DNA from: CANKHA01 sp040877285
GTDB lineage: Bacteria; Pseudomonadota; Alphaproteobacteria; Rhizobiales; Xanthobacteraceae
Assembly: GCA_040877285.1 (NCBI GenBank)
Contig: JBBDNZ010000038.1
Location: forward strand, 1 to 6,823
DNA: 6,823 bases
Direction: 5' to 3'
The notes beneath the pieces are model-generated. The model did no database searches. It saw only the letters and a program-made list of their open reading frames with translations, and had not been told where the DNA came from. Made by a program: the position numbers and the translations under genes. Below are positions 1 to 5,693 of this stretch, piece by piece (positions within the stretch are counted from its first letter, which is position 1; every line of letters begins with the position of its first letter).

Positions 1-725
1 AGCTTCTCGCGGATGGTCTGCTCGATGACGCGCGGGCCGGCGAAGCCGATCAGCGCGCCGGGCTCCGCGATGTGGACGTCGCCGAGCATGGCATAGGAAG
101 CGGTCACGCCGCCGGTCGTCGGATTGGTCAGCACCACGATATAGGGCTTCTTCGCTTCGCGCAGCATCTGCACCGCCACCGTCGTGCGCGGCAATTGCAT
201 CAGCGACAGGATGCCCTCCTGCATGCGCGCGCCACCGGACGACGCGAACATGATGAAGGGCGTGCCCTTCTCGACCGCCTTTTCGAAACCCTTGATGACG
301 GCTTCCGCCGCCGCCATGCCGAGCGAGCCGCCCATGAAATCGAAATCCTGCACGGCGATGACGACGGGAAGTCCTTCCAGCTTGCCGAAGCCGACCTTGA
401 CCGCGTCATTCATTCCAGTTTTCGTGCGCGCGTCCTTGAGCCGGTCCAGGTAACGCCGCTCGTCGCGAAACTTGAGCGGATCGACGGGAACCTCGGGCAC
501 GGCGACGTCGAACCAGGTCTCGCCGTCGAACATCGACTTCAGCCGCGCCAATGCGCCAATGCGCATGTGGTAATTGGATTCCGGAATGACGAACTGGTTT
601 GCCTCCACGTCCTTGTAGAAGACGAGCTGGCCGGTCTCGGGACACTTGATCCAGAGATTCTCCGGCACCTCGCGTTTGAGGATGCTGCGGATCTTCGGCC
701 GCACGACATTGGAAATCCAGTTCAT
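1..725 (-). CDS. accD: Acetyl-CoA carboxylase carboxyltransferase subunit beta (partial, 3' end outside the window)
   Basis: AccD pairs with AccA to form the carboxyltransferase of acetyl-CoA carboxylase, which moves the carboxyl group from biotin to acetyl-CoA to make malonyl-CoA in the cytoplasm. Reading from an ATG at 725-723 gives 241 complete residues with no stop before the window edge, so the C-terminus is missing. The N-terminus MNWISNVVRPKIR is typical of alphaproteobacterial AccD. Crotonase-fold motifs are clear: GGSLGMAAAEA (about 132-142), SSGGARMQEG (162-171) and NPTTGGVTASYAMLGD (201-216). The N-terminal zinc-finger region keeps only the first of the four cysteines of the E. coli protein (C28); the other three positions are T31, I47 and S50. 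A purine-rich stretch (GAAGAGAAG) ends about 5 bases before the ATG, supporting this start. It lies 118 bp downstream of trpA, so read-through from the trp genes is plausible. Identification is very secure. Confidence 0.97.
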   Translation of the reverse strand, partial: MNWISNVVRPKIRSILKREVPENLWIKCPETGQLVFYKDVEANQFVIPESNYHMRIGALARLKSMFDGETWFDVAVPEVPVDPLKFRDERRYLDRLKDARTKTGMNDAVKVGFGKLEGLPVVIAVQDFDFMGGSLGMAAAEAVIKGFEKAVEKGTPFIMFASSGGARMQEGILSLMQLPRTTVAVQMLREAKKPYIVVLTNPTTGGVTASYAMLGDVHIAEPGALIGFAGPRVIEQTIREK

Positions 726-744
726 CGACGCTTCTCTTCTACTC

Positions 745-828
745 GTCATGCCCGGGGTCGGCCTGGGCATCCACTCGCCAGACTAGCACATCCAATAGAT
801 GGATCACCGGGCCAGGCCCGGCAATGAC
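745..828. repeat. Imperfect long palindromic element between trpA and accD
   Basis: Two arms face each other across about 24 bases. The left arm (745-773) starts GTCATGCCCGGGG and ends GGCATCCAC. The right arm (798-828) starts GATGGATCACCGGGCC and ends CCCGGCAATGAC. The reverse complement of the right arm, starting GTCATTGCCGGGCC, matches the left arm with several mismatches and small shifts. From memory, this GTCATGCCCGG...GGGCATCCA pattern resembles the dispersed intergenic palindromes found in many copies in Rhizobiales genomes. In RNA it could fold into a long GC-rich hairpin behind trpA, possibly slowing transcription or stabilising the upstream message. There is no U-run after it, so it is not a textbook terminator. 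Confidence 0.6.
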
Positions 829-843
829 CTTAAAAGCGTTAAT

Positions 844-1707
844 TCACTCCGCCGCCACGTGCTTGGCGCTGCGCACGCCGGCGGCCAATTCCTCCACCAG
901 AGCGGTAACCGCCTTCACGGTGCGCGCGCTGGCCTTGCCGTCGGCGGCAAGGCTCGCCCGCAGCGCTTCCACCAGCGCCGAGCCGATGACGACGCCGTCG
1001 GCGTTCTGGGCGATGACGCGCGCCTGCTCCGCGGTTCTCACGCCGAAGCCGACCGCGACCGGAAGCTTGGTGTGGCGCTTGATGCGCGCGACCGCCGAGG
1101 CCACGCGCTCCGCATTAGGCGCGGCGGAGCCGGTGATGCCGGCGATGGAGACGTAATAGACAAAGCCCGAGGTATTCGTGAGCACGATGGGCAGCCGCTT
1201 GTCGTTGGTCGTCGGCGTGGCAAGACGGATGAAATTCAGGCCCGCTTTCAGCGCCGGCAGGCACAGTTCCGCGTCTTCTTCCGGCGGCAGATCGACGACG
1301 ATAAGGCCGTCGACGCCGACGGCCTTGGCGTCGGCGAGAAATCGCTCCACGCCGTAAATGTAGATGGGATTGTAATAGCCCATCAGCACAATGGGCGTTT
1401 CGTTGTCGCCTTGGCGGAAGCCGCGCACCATCTCCAGCGTCTTTTTCAGCGTTTGTCCCGCCTTCAACGCGCGCTGGGAAGACGCCTGGATCGTCGGTCC
1501 GTCCGCCATCGGATCGCTGAATGGCACGCCGAACTCGATAATGTCCGCCCCCGCCGCCGGCAGCGCCTTCAGGATGGTGAGCGAGGTCGCCAAATCGGGA
1601 TCGCCCGCGGTGAGAAAGGTCACAAGCGCGGGGCGGCCTTCGCGCGCGAGCGCCGCAAAACGCTGGTCGATGCGGGTCTTGGCGGGCGCGGCGCCGGACA
1701 AGCTCAC
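844..1707 (-). CDS. trpA: Tryptophan synthase alpha chain
   Basis: TrpA cleaves indole-3-glycerol phosphate to indole and glyceraldehyde-3-phosphate and passes the indole through a tunnel to TrpB in the alpha2-beta2 complex. The 287-residue protein has the TIM-barrel signature: LVTFLTAGDPD (28-38), then IIEFGVPFSDPMADGPTIQ (56-74), with the two catalytic acids at E58 and D69 (E49 and D60 in E. coli). The late GFGVRTAEQ and ADGVVIGSALVE segments are the phosphate-binding strands. The start is GTG (1707-1705), which shares four bases (GTGA) with the trpB stop. A GGAGG ribosome binding site six bases upstream, inside the end of trpB, makes this start convincing. E. coli TrpA is about 268 residues; the extra length here is mostly at the N-terminus. 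The family call is certain. Confidence 0.98.
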   Translation of the reverse strand: MSLSGAAPAKTRIDQRFAALAREGRPALVTFLTAGDPDLATSLTILKALPAAGADIIEFGVPFSDPMADGPTIQASSQRALKAGQTLKKTLEMVRGFRQGDNETPIVLMGYYNPIYIYGVERFLADAKAVGVDGLIVVDLPPEEDAELCLPALKAGLNFIRLATPTTNDKRLPIVLTNTSGFVYYVSIAGITGSAAPNAERVASAVARIKRHTKLPVAVGFGVRTAEQARVIAQNADGVVIGSALVEALRASLAADGKASARTVKAVTALVEELAAGVRSAKHVAAE

Positions 1708-2957
1708 AGCTTGCCTCCGAGATGATCCGCCACCGAGTGCAGGTCCTTATCTCCGCGGCCGGAGAGATTGACAACCATCAGGTGATCCTTTGGCTTTTTT
1801 GGCGCCAGCTCCAGCACCTTGGCGATGGCGTGGGCCGGCTCCAGCGCCGGGATGATGCCTTCGAGCTTGGACAGTATTTGAAATGCGTTGAGCGCTTCCT
1901 TGTCGGTTGCCGACAAATAGGCGACGCGGCCGGTGTCGTGCAGCCAGGAATGTTCCGGCCCGACGCCGGGATAGTCGAGGCCCGCCGAGATCGAATGGGC
2001 GTCCTTGATCTGTCCGTCGTCGTCCATCAGCAGATAGGTGCGGTTGCCGTGCAGCACGCCGGGGCGTCCGCCTTCGATCGAGGCGGCATGCAGCCCGCTG
2101 GAAAGGCCATGCCCCGCCGCTTCGACGCCGTACATTTCCACCGACGGCTCGTCGAGGAAGGGATGAAAAAGCCCCATCGCGTTCGAGCCGCCGCCGATGC
2201 AGGCGACGAGCGAATCCGGCAGGCGCCCTTCCGCTTCTTGCAGCTGTTCGCGCGTCTCGCGCCCGATGATCGACTGAAAATCGCGCACCATCGTGGGATA
2301 GGGATGCGGCCCCGCCACCGTGCCGATGCAATAGAAAGTCGTCTCCACGTTGGTCACCCAGTCGCGCAGCGCGTCGTTCATCGCATCCTTGAGCGTCTTC
2401 GAGCCGGACTCCACCGGCACCACCTTGGCGCCCAGCATGTTCATGCGGAAGACGTTGGCCTTCTGCCGCTCAACATCGACGGAACCCATATAGACGACGC
2501 ACTCGAGGCCGAAGCGGGCGCAGAGCGTCGCGGTGGCGACACCATGCATGCCGGCGCCGGTCTCCGCGATGATGCGCTTCTTGCCCATGCGGCGCGCGAG
2601 CAGAATTTGCCCGAGCACGTTGTTGACCTTGTGCGAGCCGGTGTGATTGAGCTCCTCGCGCTTGAGATAAATTTTCGCGCCGCCAGCGCCGCCCTTGGCG
2701 GCGGATACGTCACGAAGATGCGCGGTGAGCCGCTCGGCGAAATAGAGCGGGCTTGGCCGGCCCACATAGTGAGTGAGGTAGCCGTCCATCTCCTTCTGAT
2801 AGGCGGGATCGGCCTTGGCCGCGGCGTAAGCCTTCTCCAGTTCCAGGATCAGCGGCATCAGCGTCTCGGCGACAAAACGGCCGCCGTAAATGCCGAAGTG
2901 CCCGCCCTCGTCCGGGCCGGTGCGGAATGAATTCGGTGTTGGATTGCGGGCGCTCAT
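1704..2957 (-). CDS. trpB: Tryptophan synthase beta chain
   Basis: TrpB is the pyridoxal-phosphate subunit that condenses indole with L-serine to give L-tryptophan. The 417-residue protein carries HFGIYGGRFVAETLMP (20-35), the PLP-lysine motif HTGSHKVNN with K110 (K87 in E. coli), the catalytic glutamate E132 in AETGAGMHGVATA, and the cofactor phosphate loop GGGSNAMG (255-262). It is about 20 residues longer than the E. coli enzyme, all before the conserved core. The ATG at 2957-2955 overlaps the trpF TGA stop as ATGA, so its translation is probably coupled to trpF; only a weak Shine-Dalgarno-like sequence precedes it. Its own stop overlaps the trpA GTG. The conserved core motifs show that this is the standard TrpB1-type enzyme that partners TrpA. 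The call is certain. Confidence 0.99.
   Translation of the reverse strand: MSARNPTPNSFRTGPDEGGHFGIYGGRFVAETLMPLILELEKAYAAAKADPAYQKEMDGYLTHYVGRPSPLYFAERLTAHLRDVSAAKGGAGGAKIYLKREELNHTGSHKVNNVLGQILLARRMGKKRIIAETGAGMHGVATATLCARFGLECVVYMGSVDVERQKANVFRMNMLGAKVVPVESGSKTLKDAMNDALRDWVTNVETTFYCIGTVAGPHPYPTMVRDFQSIIGRETREQLQEAEGRLPDSLVACIGGGSNAMGLFHPFLDEPSVEMYGVEAAGHGLSSGLHAASIEGGRPGVLHGNRTYLLMDDDGQIKDAHSISAGLDYPGVGPEHSWLHDTGRVAYLSATDKEALNAFQILSKLEGIIPALEPAHAIAKVLELAPKKPKDHLMVVNLSGRGDKDLHSVADHLGGKL
1714..1718 (-). promoter_or_regulatory. Ribosome binding site for trpA inside the trpB 3' end
   Basis: On the minus strand the last TrpB codons read CTCGGAGGCAAGCTGTGA. GGAGG sits six bases before the GTG start of trpA. 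It decides in favour of the GTG start and supports coupled production of the two tryptophan synthase subunits. Confidence 0.8.
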
Positions 2958-3628
2958 GCGCGGCTCGCTACCCGGTTCAAGCCGGCATGCGCCTGTCGCG
3001 CAACGCGCACGAAGGCGCGGATCTTGTCGGGGTCCTTTACGCCCGGCGCGCCTTCCACGCCGGTGGAAACGTCCACGCCCGGCGCGCGCGTGATGGCGAG
3101 CGCGTCGGCGACGTTGCCGACGTCGAGCCCGCCCGAAAGCAGAAAGGGAACGCCCGGATCGACGTTTTCCAGGAGCCGCCAGTCGAAGGGCATACCGAGA
3201 CCGCCGGGCCGGGTGGCTTCCTTTGGCGGGCGCGCATCGAAGACGAGCATTTCCGCCACCTTGGCATAGAGATGAATGGGCGAGAGGTCGGCGCGCTCAG
3301 CCACCGGCAGCGCCTTCATCACCGGCAGGCCGAAGCGGGTGCGGACGGCAACGACGCGTTCCGGCGTCTCGGTGCCATGCAGTTGCAGCATGTCGGGCTG
3401 CAGCGCCTCGACGATCTCGCTGAGCATCTCGTCGGTGGCATCGACGGTGAGCGCCACCTTTCCGGCGCGGCTTTTGACCCGCTGGCCGAGCGCGCGCGCC
3501 GCTTCATAGCCAAGGTTGCGCGGCGACGGCGCAAAGAAAACGAAGCCGACGAGATCCGCCCCCGCCTCCAGCGCCACGTCGAGCGTCTCGGGGGTCTTTA
3601 GGCCGCAGATTTTAACCAAAAGAGCCAT
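2954..3628 (-). CDS. trpF: Phosphoribosylanthranilate isomerase
   Basis: TrpF isomerises N-(5'-phosphoribosyl)anthranilate to 1-(carboxyphenylamino)-1-deoxyribulose 5-phosphate, the third step after chorismate in tryptophan synthesis. From the ATG at 3628-3626 the protein is 224 residues, beginning MALLVKICGLKTPE with the general-base cysteine C8. The general-acid aspartate is D131 in LVFDARPP. The phosphate-binding segments SGGL (165-168) and DVSTGVE (186-192) are present, and MLQLHG (80-85) is a typical barrel strand. The reading frame stays open further upstream to 3826, but that extension overlaps the lapA-like gene and lacks family similarity, so the start at 3628 is preferred. Only a weak purine-rich sequence (GCGGAA) precedes it. 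Its stop overlaps the trpB start by four bases. A stand-alone TrpF, not fused to TrpC, is the usual form outside enterobacteria. Confidence 0.98.
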   Translation of the reverse strand: MALLVKICGLKTPETLDVALEAGADLVGFVFFAPSPRNLGYEAARALGQRVKSRAGKVALTVDATDEMLSEIVEALQPDMLQLHGTETPERVVAVRTRFGLPVMKALPVAERADLSPIHLYAKVAEMLVFDARPPKEATRPGGLGMPFDWRLLENVDPGVPFLLSGGLDVGNVADALAITRAPGVDVSTGVEGAPGVKDPDKIRAFVRVARQAHAGLNRVASRA

Positions 3629-3640
3629 GTTTTCCGCTTC

Positions 3641-3654
3641 GTCCTGTGCAGGAC
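3641..3654. promoter_or_regulatory. Short palindrome upstream of trpF (possible operator or hairpin)
   Basis: GTCCTG and CAGGAC form a perfect 6-bp inverted repeat around a two-base centre, ending 12 bases before the trpF start codon. It lies just downstream of a candidate -10 box, so it could be a repressor site over the transcription start or a small leader hairpin. The symmetry is seen directly; any regulatory role is inference. Confidence 0.3.
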
Positions 3655-3657
3655 GCG

Positions 3658-3686
3658 GTTCTAGCGCGGCCGGGACGGTTTGTCTT
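3658..3686 (-). promoter_or_regulatory. Candidate sigma-70-type promoter for trpFBA
   Basis: On the minus strand AAGACA (3686-3681, four of six matches to the -35 consensus) and TAGAAC (3663-3658, four of six matches to the -10 consensus) are separated by 17 bases, in the 76-bp gap upstream of trpF. Spacing is ideal but the boxes are only partial matches, and this GC-rich background produces such matches by chance. The -35 box lies in the loop of a 6-bp hairpin (CGGGAC 3671-3676 / GTCCCG 3687-3692) that could instead close the lapA-like transcript. Confidence 0.25.
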
Positions 3687-3704
3687 GTCCCGCCGAGCGC
3701 GGGC

Positions 3705-4076
3705 TCACTCCACCGGCGCGCGCGGCGACACCGGCGGCACCAGCGGCGGCGAAAGCCGGGTGGGGCCGATCCCGCCAAGCTGCCGCTTGAGCAGATCGTT
3801 CTCCCGCCGCAGCTCGCCGATGTCATGCTCGGCCCGGCGCGCGGCCCAGCGCCAGCGCATCTTGCCCAGCCAAGCGACCGCGCCGCCCAGGACGATCCCG
3901 AAGATCACCAGAATGAAGATGAGCACGAACAGCGGCATCGATGCGGCATAAGCCGGTTGCGCCGAGTCGAACGGATCGAACGACACGACGACCGTCTGCC
4001 GGTTCGCCACCGCGAAGGAAACGATGACGACGGCAAGCGGTATGAGGACGACCGCGGCGGCGATCTTGCGGATCAT
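3705..4076 (-). CDS. LapA-like (DUF1049) small inner-membrane protein
   Basis: This 123-residue protein has the layout of the lipopolysaccharide assembly protein A domain (LapA, DUF1049): a first membrane helix at about 5-24, a short periplasmic loop containing the family-typical NRQTVVVSFDPF (25-36), a second helix at about 47-70 rich in I, L, V and G, a basic patch (KMRWRWAARR, 72-81), and a cytoplasmic charged heptad-like segment (about 79-100) likely to form a coiled coil. The tail is proline-rich (SPPLVPPVSPRAPVE). In E. coli, LapA and LapB act in control of LPS synthesis; no LapB gene is visible here, so the exact role is uncertain. A GAGGT ribosome binding site (4086-4082) five bases upstream supports the ATG at 4076-4074. 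It lies between ihfB and trpF, a location I recall as common in Rhizobiales. Confidence 0.85.
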   Translation of the reverse strand: MIRKIAAAVVLIPLAVVIVSFAVANRQTVVVSFDPFDSAQPAYAASMPLFVLIFILVIFGIVLGGAVAWLGKMRWRWAARRAEHDIGELRRENDLLKRQLGGIGPTRLSPPLVPPVSPRAPVE

Positions 4077-4140
4077 GGATTACCTCGTGCCCCGGACGAC
4101 CGAAGGCGCGCGCGGCAGGGCGGCGCAATAATCCCTGAAT

Positions 4141-4158
4141 GCCGGCTCAGCCGCCGGC
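4141..4158. terminator. GC hairpin overlapping the ihfB stop codon (weak terminator candidate)
   Basis: GCCGGC (4153-4158) and GCCGGC (4141-4146) can pair across a six-base loop that contains the ihfB stop codon. On the minus strand it is followed by ATTCAGGGATTATT, which is AT-rich but not a U-run. It may attenuate transcription into the lapA-like gene, or may be chance in a GC-rich sequence. Confidence 0.25.
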
Positions 4159-4437
4159 CTCGCGATTAAGGCGCTCGCGCATTTCCTTGCCGGTCTTGAA
4201 AAACGGCACGCTTTTTTTCGCCACCGATACATGCGCGCCGGTGCGCGGGTTTCGCCCGGTGCGGGCCGGACGGTTCTTGACCGAGAAGGCACCGAAGCCG
4301 CGCAGCTCGACCCGATCGCCCCGCGCCATGGCGCTGGTGATTTCGCCGAGAATGGCATTCACGATGTTTTCCACGTCGCGTTGATAGAGGTGCGGATTTT
4401 GCGTTGCGATGCGTTGAACAAGCTCGGATTTGATCAT
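4147..4437 (-). CDS. ihfB: Integration host factor subunit beta
   Basis: IHF-beta pairs with IHF-alpha to make a sequence-specific DNA-bending protein used in recombination, replication and transcription control. The 96-residue product starts MIKSELVQRIA and carries the HU/IHF signature: helix pair at about 1-38, GDRVELRGFGAFSVKNRPAR (40-59), and the DNA-wrapping arm tip GRNPRTG (61-67) with the intercalating proline at P64, followed by VPFFKTGKEMRERL. IHF-beta is favoured over HU by the start MIKSELVQRI, the NPHL segment (14-17) and the gene neighbourhood. The frame is open further upstream, but that part overlaps sppA in another frame and is not family-like, so the ATG at 4437-4435 is chosen. 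No strong ribosome binding site precedes it. It starts 97 bp after the sppA stop. Confidence 0.96.
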   Translation of the reverse strand: MIKSELVQRIATQNPHLYQRDVENIVNAILGEITSAMARGDRVELRGFGAFSVKNRPARTGRNPRTGAHVSVAKKSVPFFKTGKEMRERLNREAGG

Positions 4438-4454
4438 GGAAATATCGCCCGCTG

Positions 4455-4465
4455 ATACTGAGTAT
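4455..4465. promoter_or_regulatory. 11-bp palindrome upstream of ihfB
   Basis: ATACT and AGTAT are symmetric around one central base, beginning 17 bases upstream of the ihfB start codon, in an AT-richer patch of a GC-rich gap. It could be an operator or part of a promoter region. No protein is identified, and it does not match the IHF consensus WATCAANNNNTTR as I read it. Confidence 0.2.
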
Positions 4466-4534
4466 TGAGATGATGCCGCTGAAATTCGGCCCTCTTCCGC
4501 TTCGCGCGACCGGGGACCGCACCTTACTTGCCGT

Positions 4535-5515
4535 TCAGTCGGTCGAAGGGTGCCAAAGCGCCAAGAGACCGTCAAGGTTGAGACGTTCGATTGCCCGCAG
4601 CGCGCCCCAGCTCTCGATCCGGCGCGCCAGCGACGTGAGCCCCACCATATCGAGCGCGGCGGCGGCCGCGACATGCAGGAAAGGCAGATCCCTGAACCGG
4701 GGCTCCAGGTCGTAATCGCGGACTGAAAGCTTGGCATCGACGCCCTTTTCCTTCGCTAGCCAGGCAATCGCTTCCTTTTCCTCCCCAAGTTCGTCAACGA
4801 GCTTGAGCTCGAGCGCCTGACGGCCGGTGAAGACCCGCCCATCGGTGACGCGATCGAGCATGGCGCCATCCAGCCTCCTATTGTCGCGGACAAGGCCGCG
4901 GAACCACGCATAGGCGTCCAAAACCAGGGATTCGACGGCCGCGCGCGCTTCCGGGTTGGTCGGCTCAAACGGGCTCGGAGCCGCCTTGAGCGGCGAGGAT
5001 TTGATCGACTCGACGGAAACGCCGACCGTTTTCATCAGCTCGGAGAAATTCGGATATTGGAACAAGACGCCGATGGAGCCGACGAGCGCCGAGCTCTGCG
5101 TCACGATATGGTCGGCGGCAATCGCCGCGATGTAGCCGCCCGACGCCGCCAGCCCGTCGACCACGACCACGATCGGCTTTTTCGCCTTGAGCCGCTTTAA
5201 AGCGTCATGCAGCTGCTCCGAGCCCGCCGTGGTGCCCCCGGGGCTGTTGATATGCACGACGACCGCTTTTGCGGAGGTGGAGCGTTCGAGTTTCTCGAGA
5301 GCTCGCACGCGGTCGCGGTCGCTGAGAATCAGGCCGTCTATCGTGATTCGCGCGATATAGGGGCCCGTGCCCCCAAAGCCGCCGCCGGACGACGTCATCG
5401 CAAGCCCGAGCAAAATTATGCCAATCGCCACAATGCTGAAGGCAAAAACGCGCCAGAACGTCAGCTTGCGCCGCATCCGGCGCCGGTCGACGATGTGATC
5501 GGCATCGAGCGACAT
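4535..5515 (-). CDS. sppA: Signal peptide peptidase SppA, short form (S49 protease)
   Basis: SppA is a membrane-anchored serine protease that degrades signal peptides left in the inner membrane after secretion. The 326-residue protein has a basic N-terminus (RRRMRRK, 11-17), one membrane anchor at about 21-40, a glycine-rich linker, then the S49 domain: INSPGG (89-94), the catalytic serine S125 in AASGGYIAA, SALVGSIGV (142-150), and the catalytic lysine K177 in SSPLKAAPSPFEP. The Ser-to-Lys distance of 52 equals that of B. subtilis SppA as I recall it (S147/K199), so this is the single-domain form and not the two-domain E. coli type. The frame opens at 5581, but an AAGGAG site seven bases before the ATG at 5515-5513 selects the shorter start. 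It lies 178 bp downstream of rpsA. Confidence 0.95.
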   Translation of the reverse strand: MSLDADHIVDRRRMRRKLTFWRVFAFSIVAIGIILLGLAMTSSGGGFGGTGPYIARITIDGLILSDRDRVRALEKLERSTSAKAVVVHINSPGGTTAGSEQLHDALKRLKAKKPIVVVVDGLAASGGYIAAIAADHIVTQSSALVGSIGVLFQYPNFSELMKTVGVSVESIKSSPLKAAPSPFEPTNPEARAAVESLVLDAYAWFRGLVRDNRRLDGAMLDRVTDGRVFTGRQALELKLVDELGEEKEAIAWLAKEKGVDAKLSVRDYDLEPRFRDLPFLHVAAAAALDMVGLTSLARRIESWGALRAIERLNLDGLLALWHPSTD

Positions 5516-5522
5516 GGCCGTT

Positions 5523-5528
5523 CTCCTT
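5523..5528 (-). promoter_or_regulatory. Ribosome binding site deciding the sppA start
   Basis: AAGGAG on the minus strand is followed by seven bases and then the ATG at 5515. It is the best Shine-Dalgarno match in the window and rules in favour of this ATG over the in-frame upstream one at 5581. Confidence 0.8.
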
Positions 5529-5648
5529 CGGTACGTTTCCGGGATTCGGCACGCTACACGCGAAATGGTCCCGCAATCCATGCCGGTTTGATGGCGTGGT
5601 GCGCCGCCAAACTGGAATCGCTATGGGCCGCCGTGGCCCCGGATCGGC

Positions 5649-5677
5649 GACGCAACGCTATAGCGCCGCGCCGCGTC
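5649..5677. other. Nested inverted repeat in the rpsA 3' untranslated region
   Basis: GACGC (5649-5653) can pair with GCGTC (5673-5677), and between them lies the perfect 10-bp palindrome CGCTATAGCG (5656-5665). On the rpsA transcript this falls 17 to 45 bases past the stop codon, where a terminator or 3' stabilising structure would be expected. No U-run follows, so it is not a standard intrinsic terminator. Confidence 0.25.
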
Positions 5678-5693
5678 CGGGAATAGGGGCGCG

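Noticed and set aside
72..827. Plus-strand open frame antisense to accD (251 codons)
   Set aside because: Antisense shadow; the minus strand encodes AccD with all carboxyltransferase motifs.
799..1725. Plus-strand open frame antisense to trpA (308 codons)
   Set aside because: Antisense shadow of trpA, with shadow-like composition and no family features.
1722..2930. Long plus-strand open frame antisense to trpB (402 codons)
   Set aside because: High-GC antisense shadow. Its product is rich in H, R, A and G without motifs, and the minus strand encodes complete TrpB.
3629..3826. N-terminal extension of the trpF frame
   Set aside because: The extension overlaps the lapA-like gene, is arginine/serine-rich, and ends exactly where the family-typical start MALLVKICGLK begins.
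4438..4737. N-terminal extension of the ihfB frame
   Set aside because: It overlaps sppA in another frame and lacks HU/IHF features; MIKSELVQRI is the standard family start.
5516..5581. Alternative upstream ATG for sppA
   Set aside because: It adds 22 residues with no ribosome binding site, whereas AAGGAG is ideally placed for the ATG at 5515.
5516..5693. Possible small RNA, tRNA or small gene in the rpsA-sppA gap
   Set aside because: No tRNA-like cloverleaf, no ribosome-bound small frame and no convincing promoter could be seen; only weak inverted repeats.
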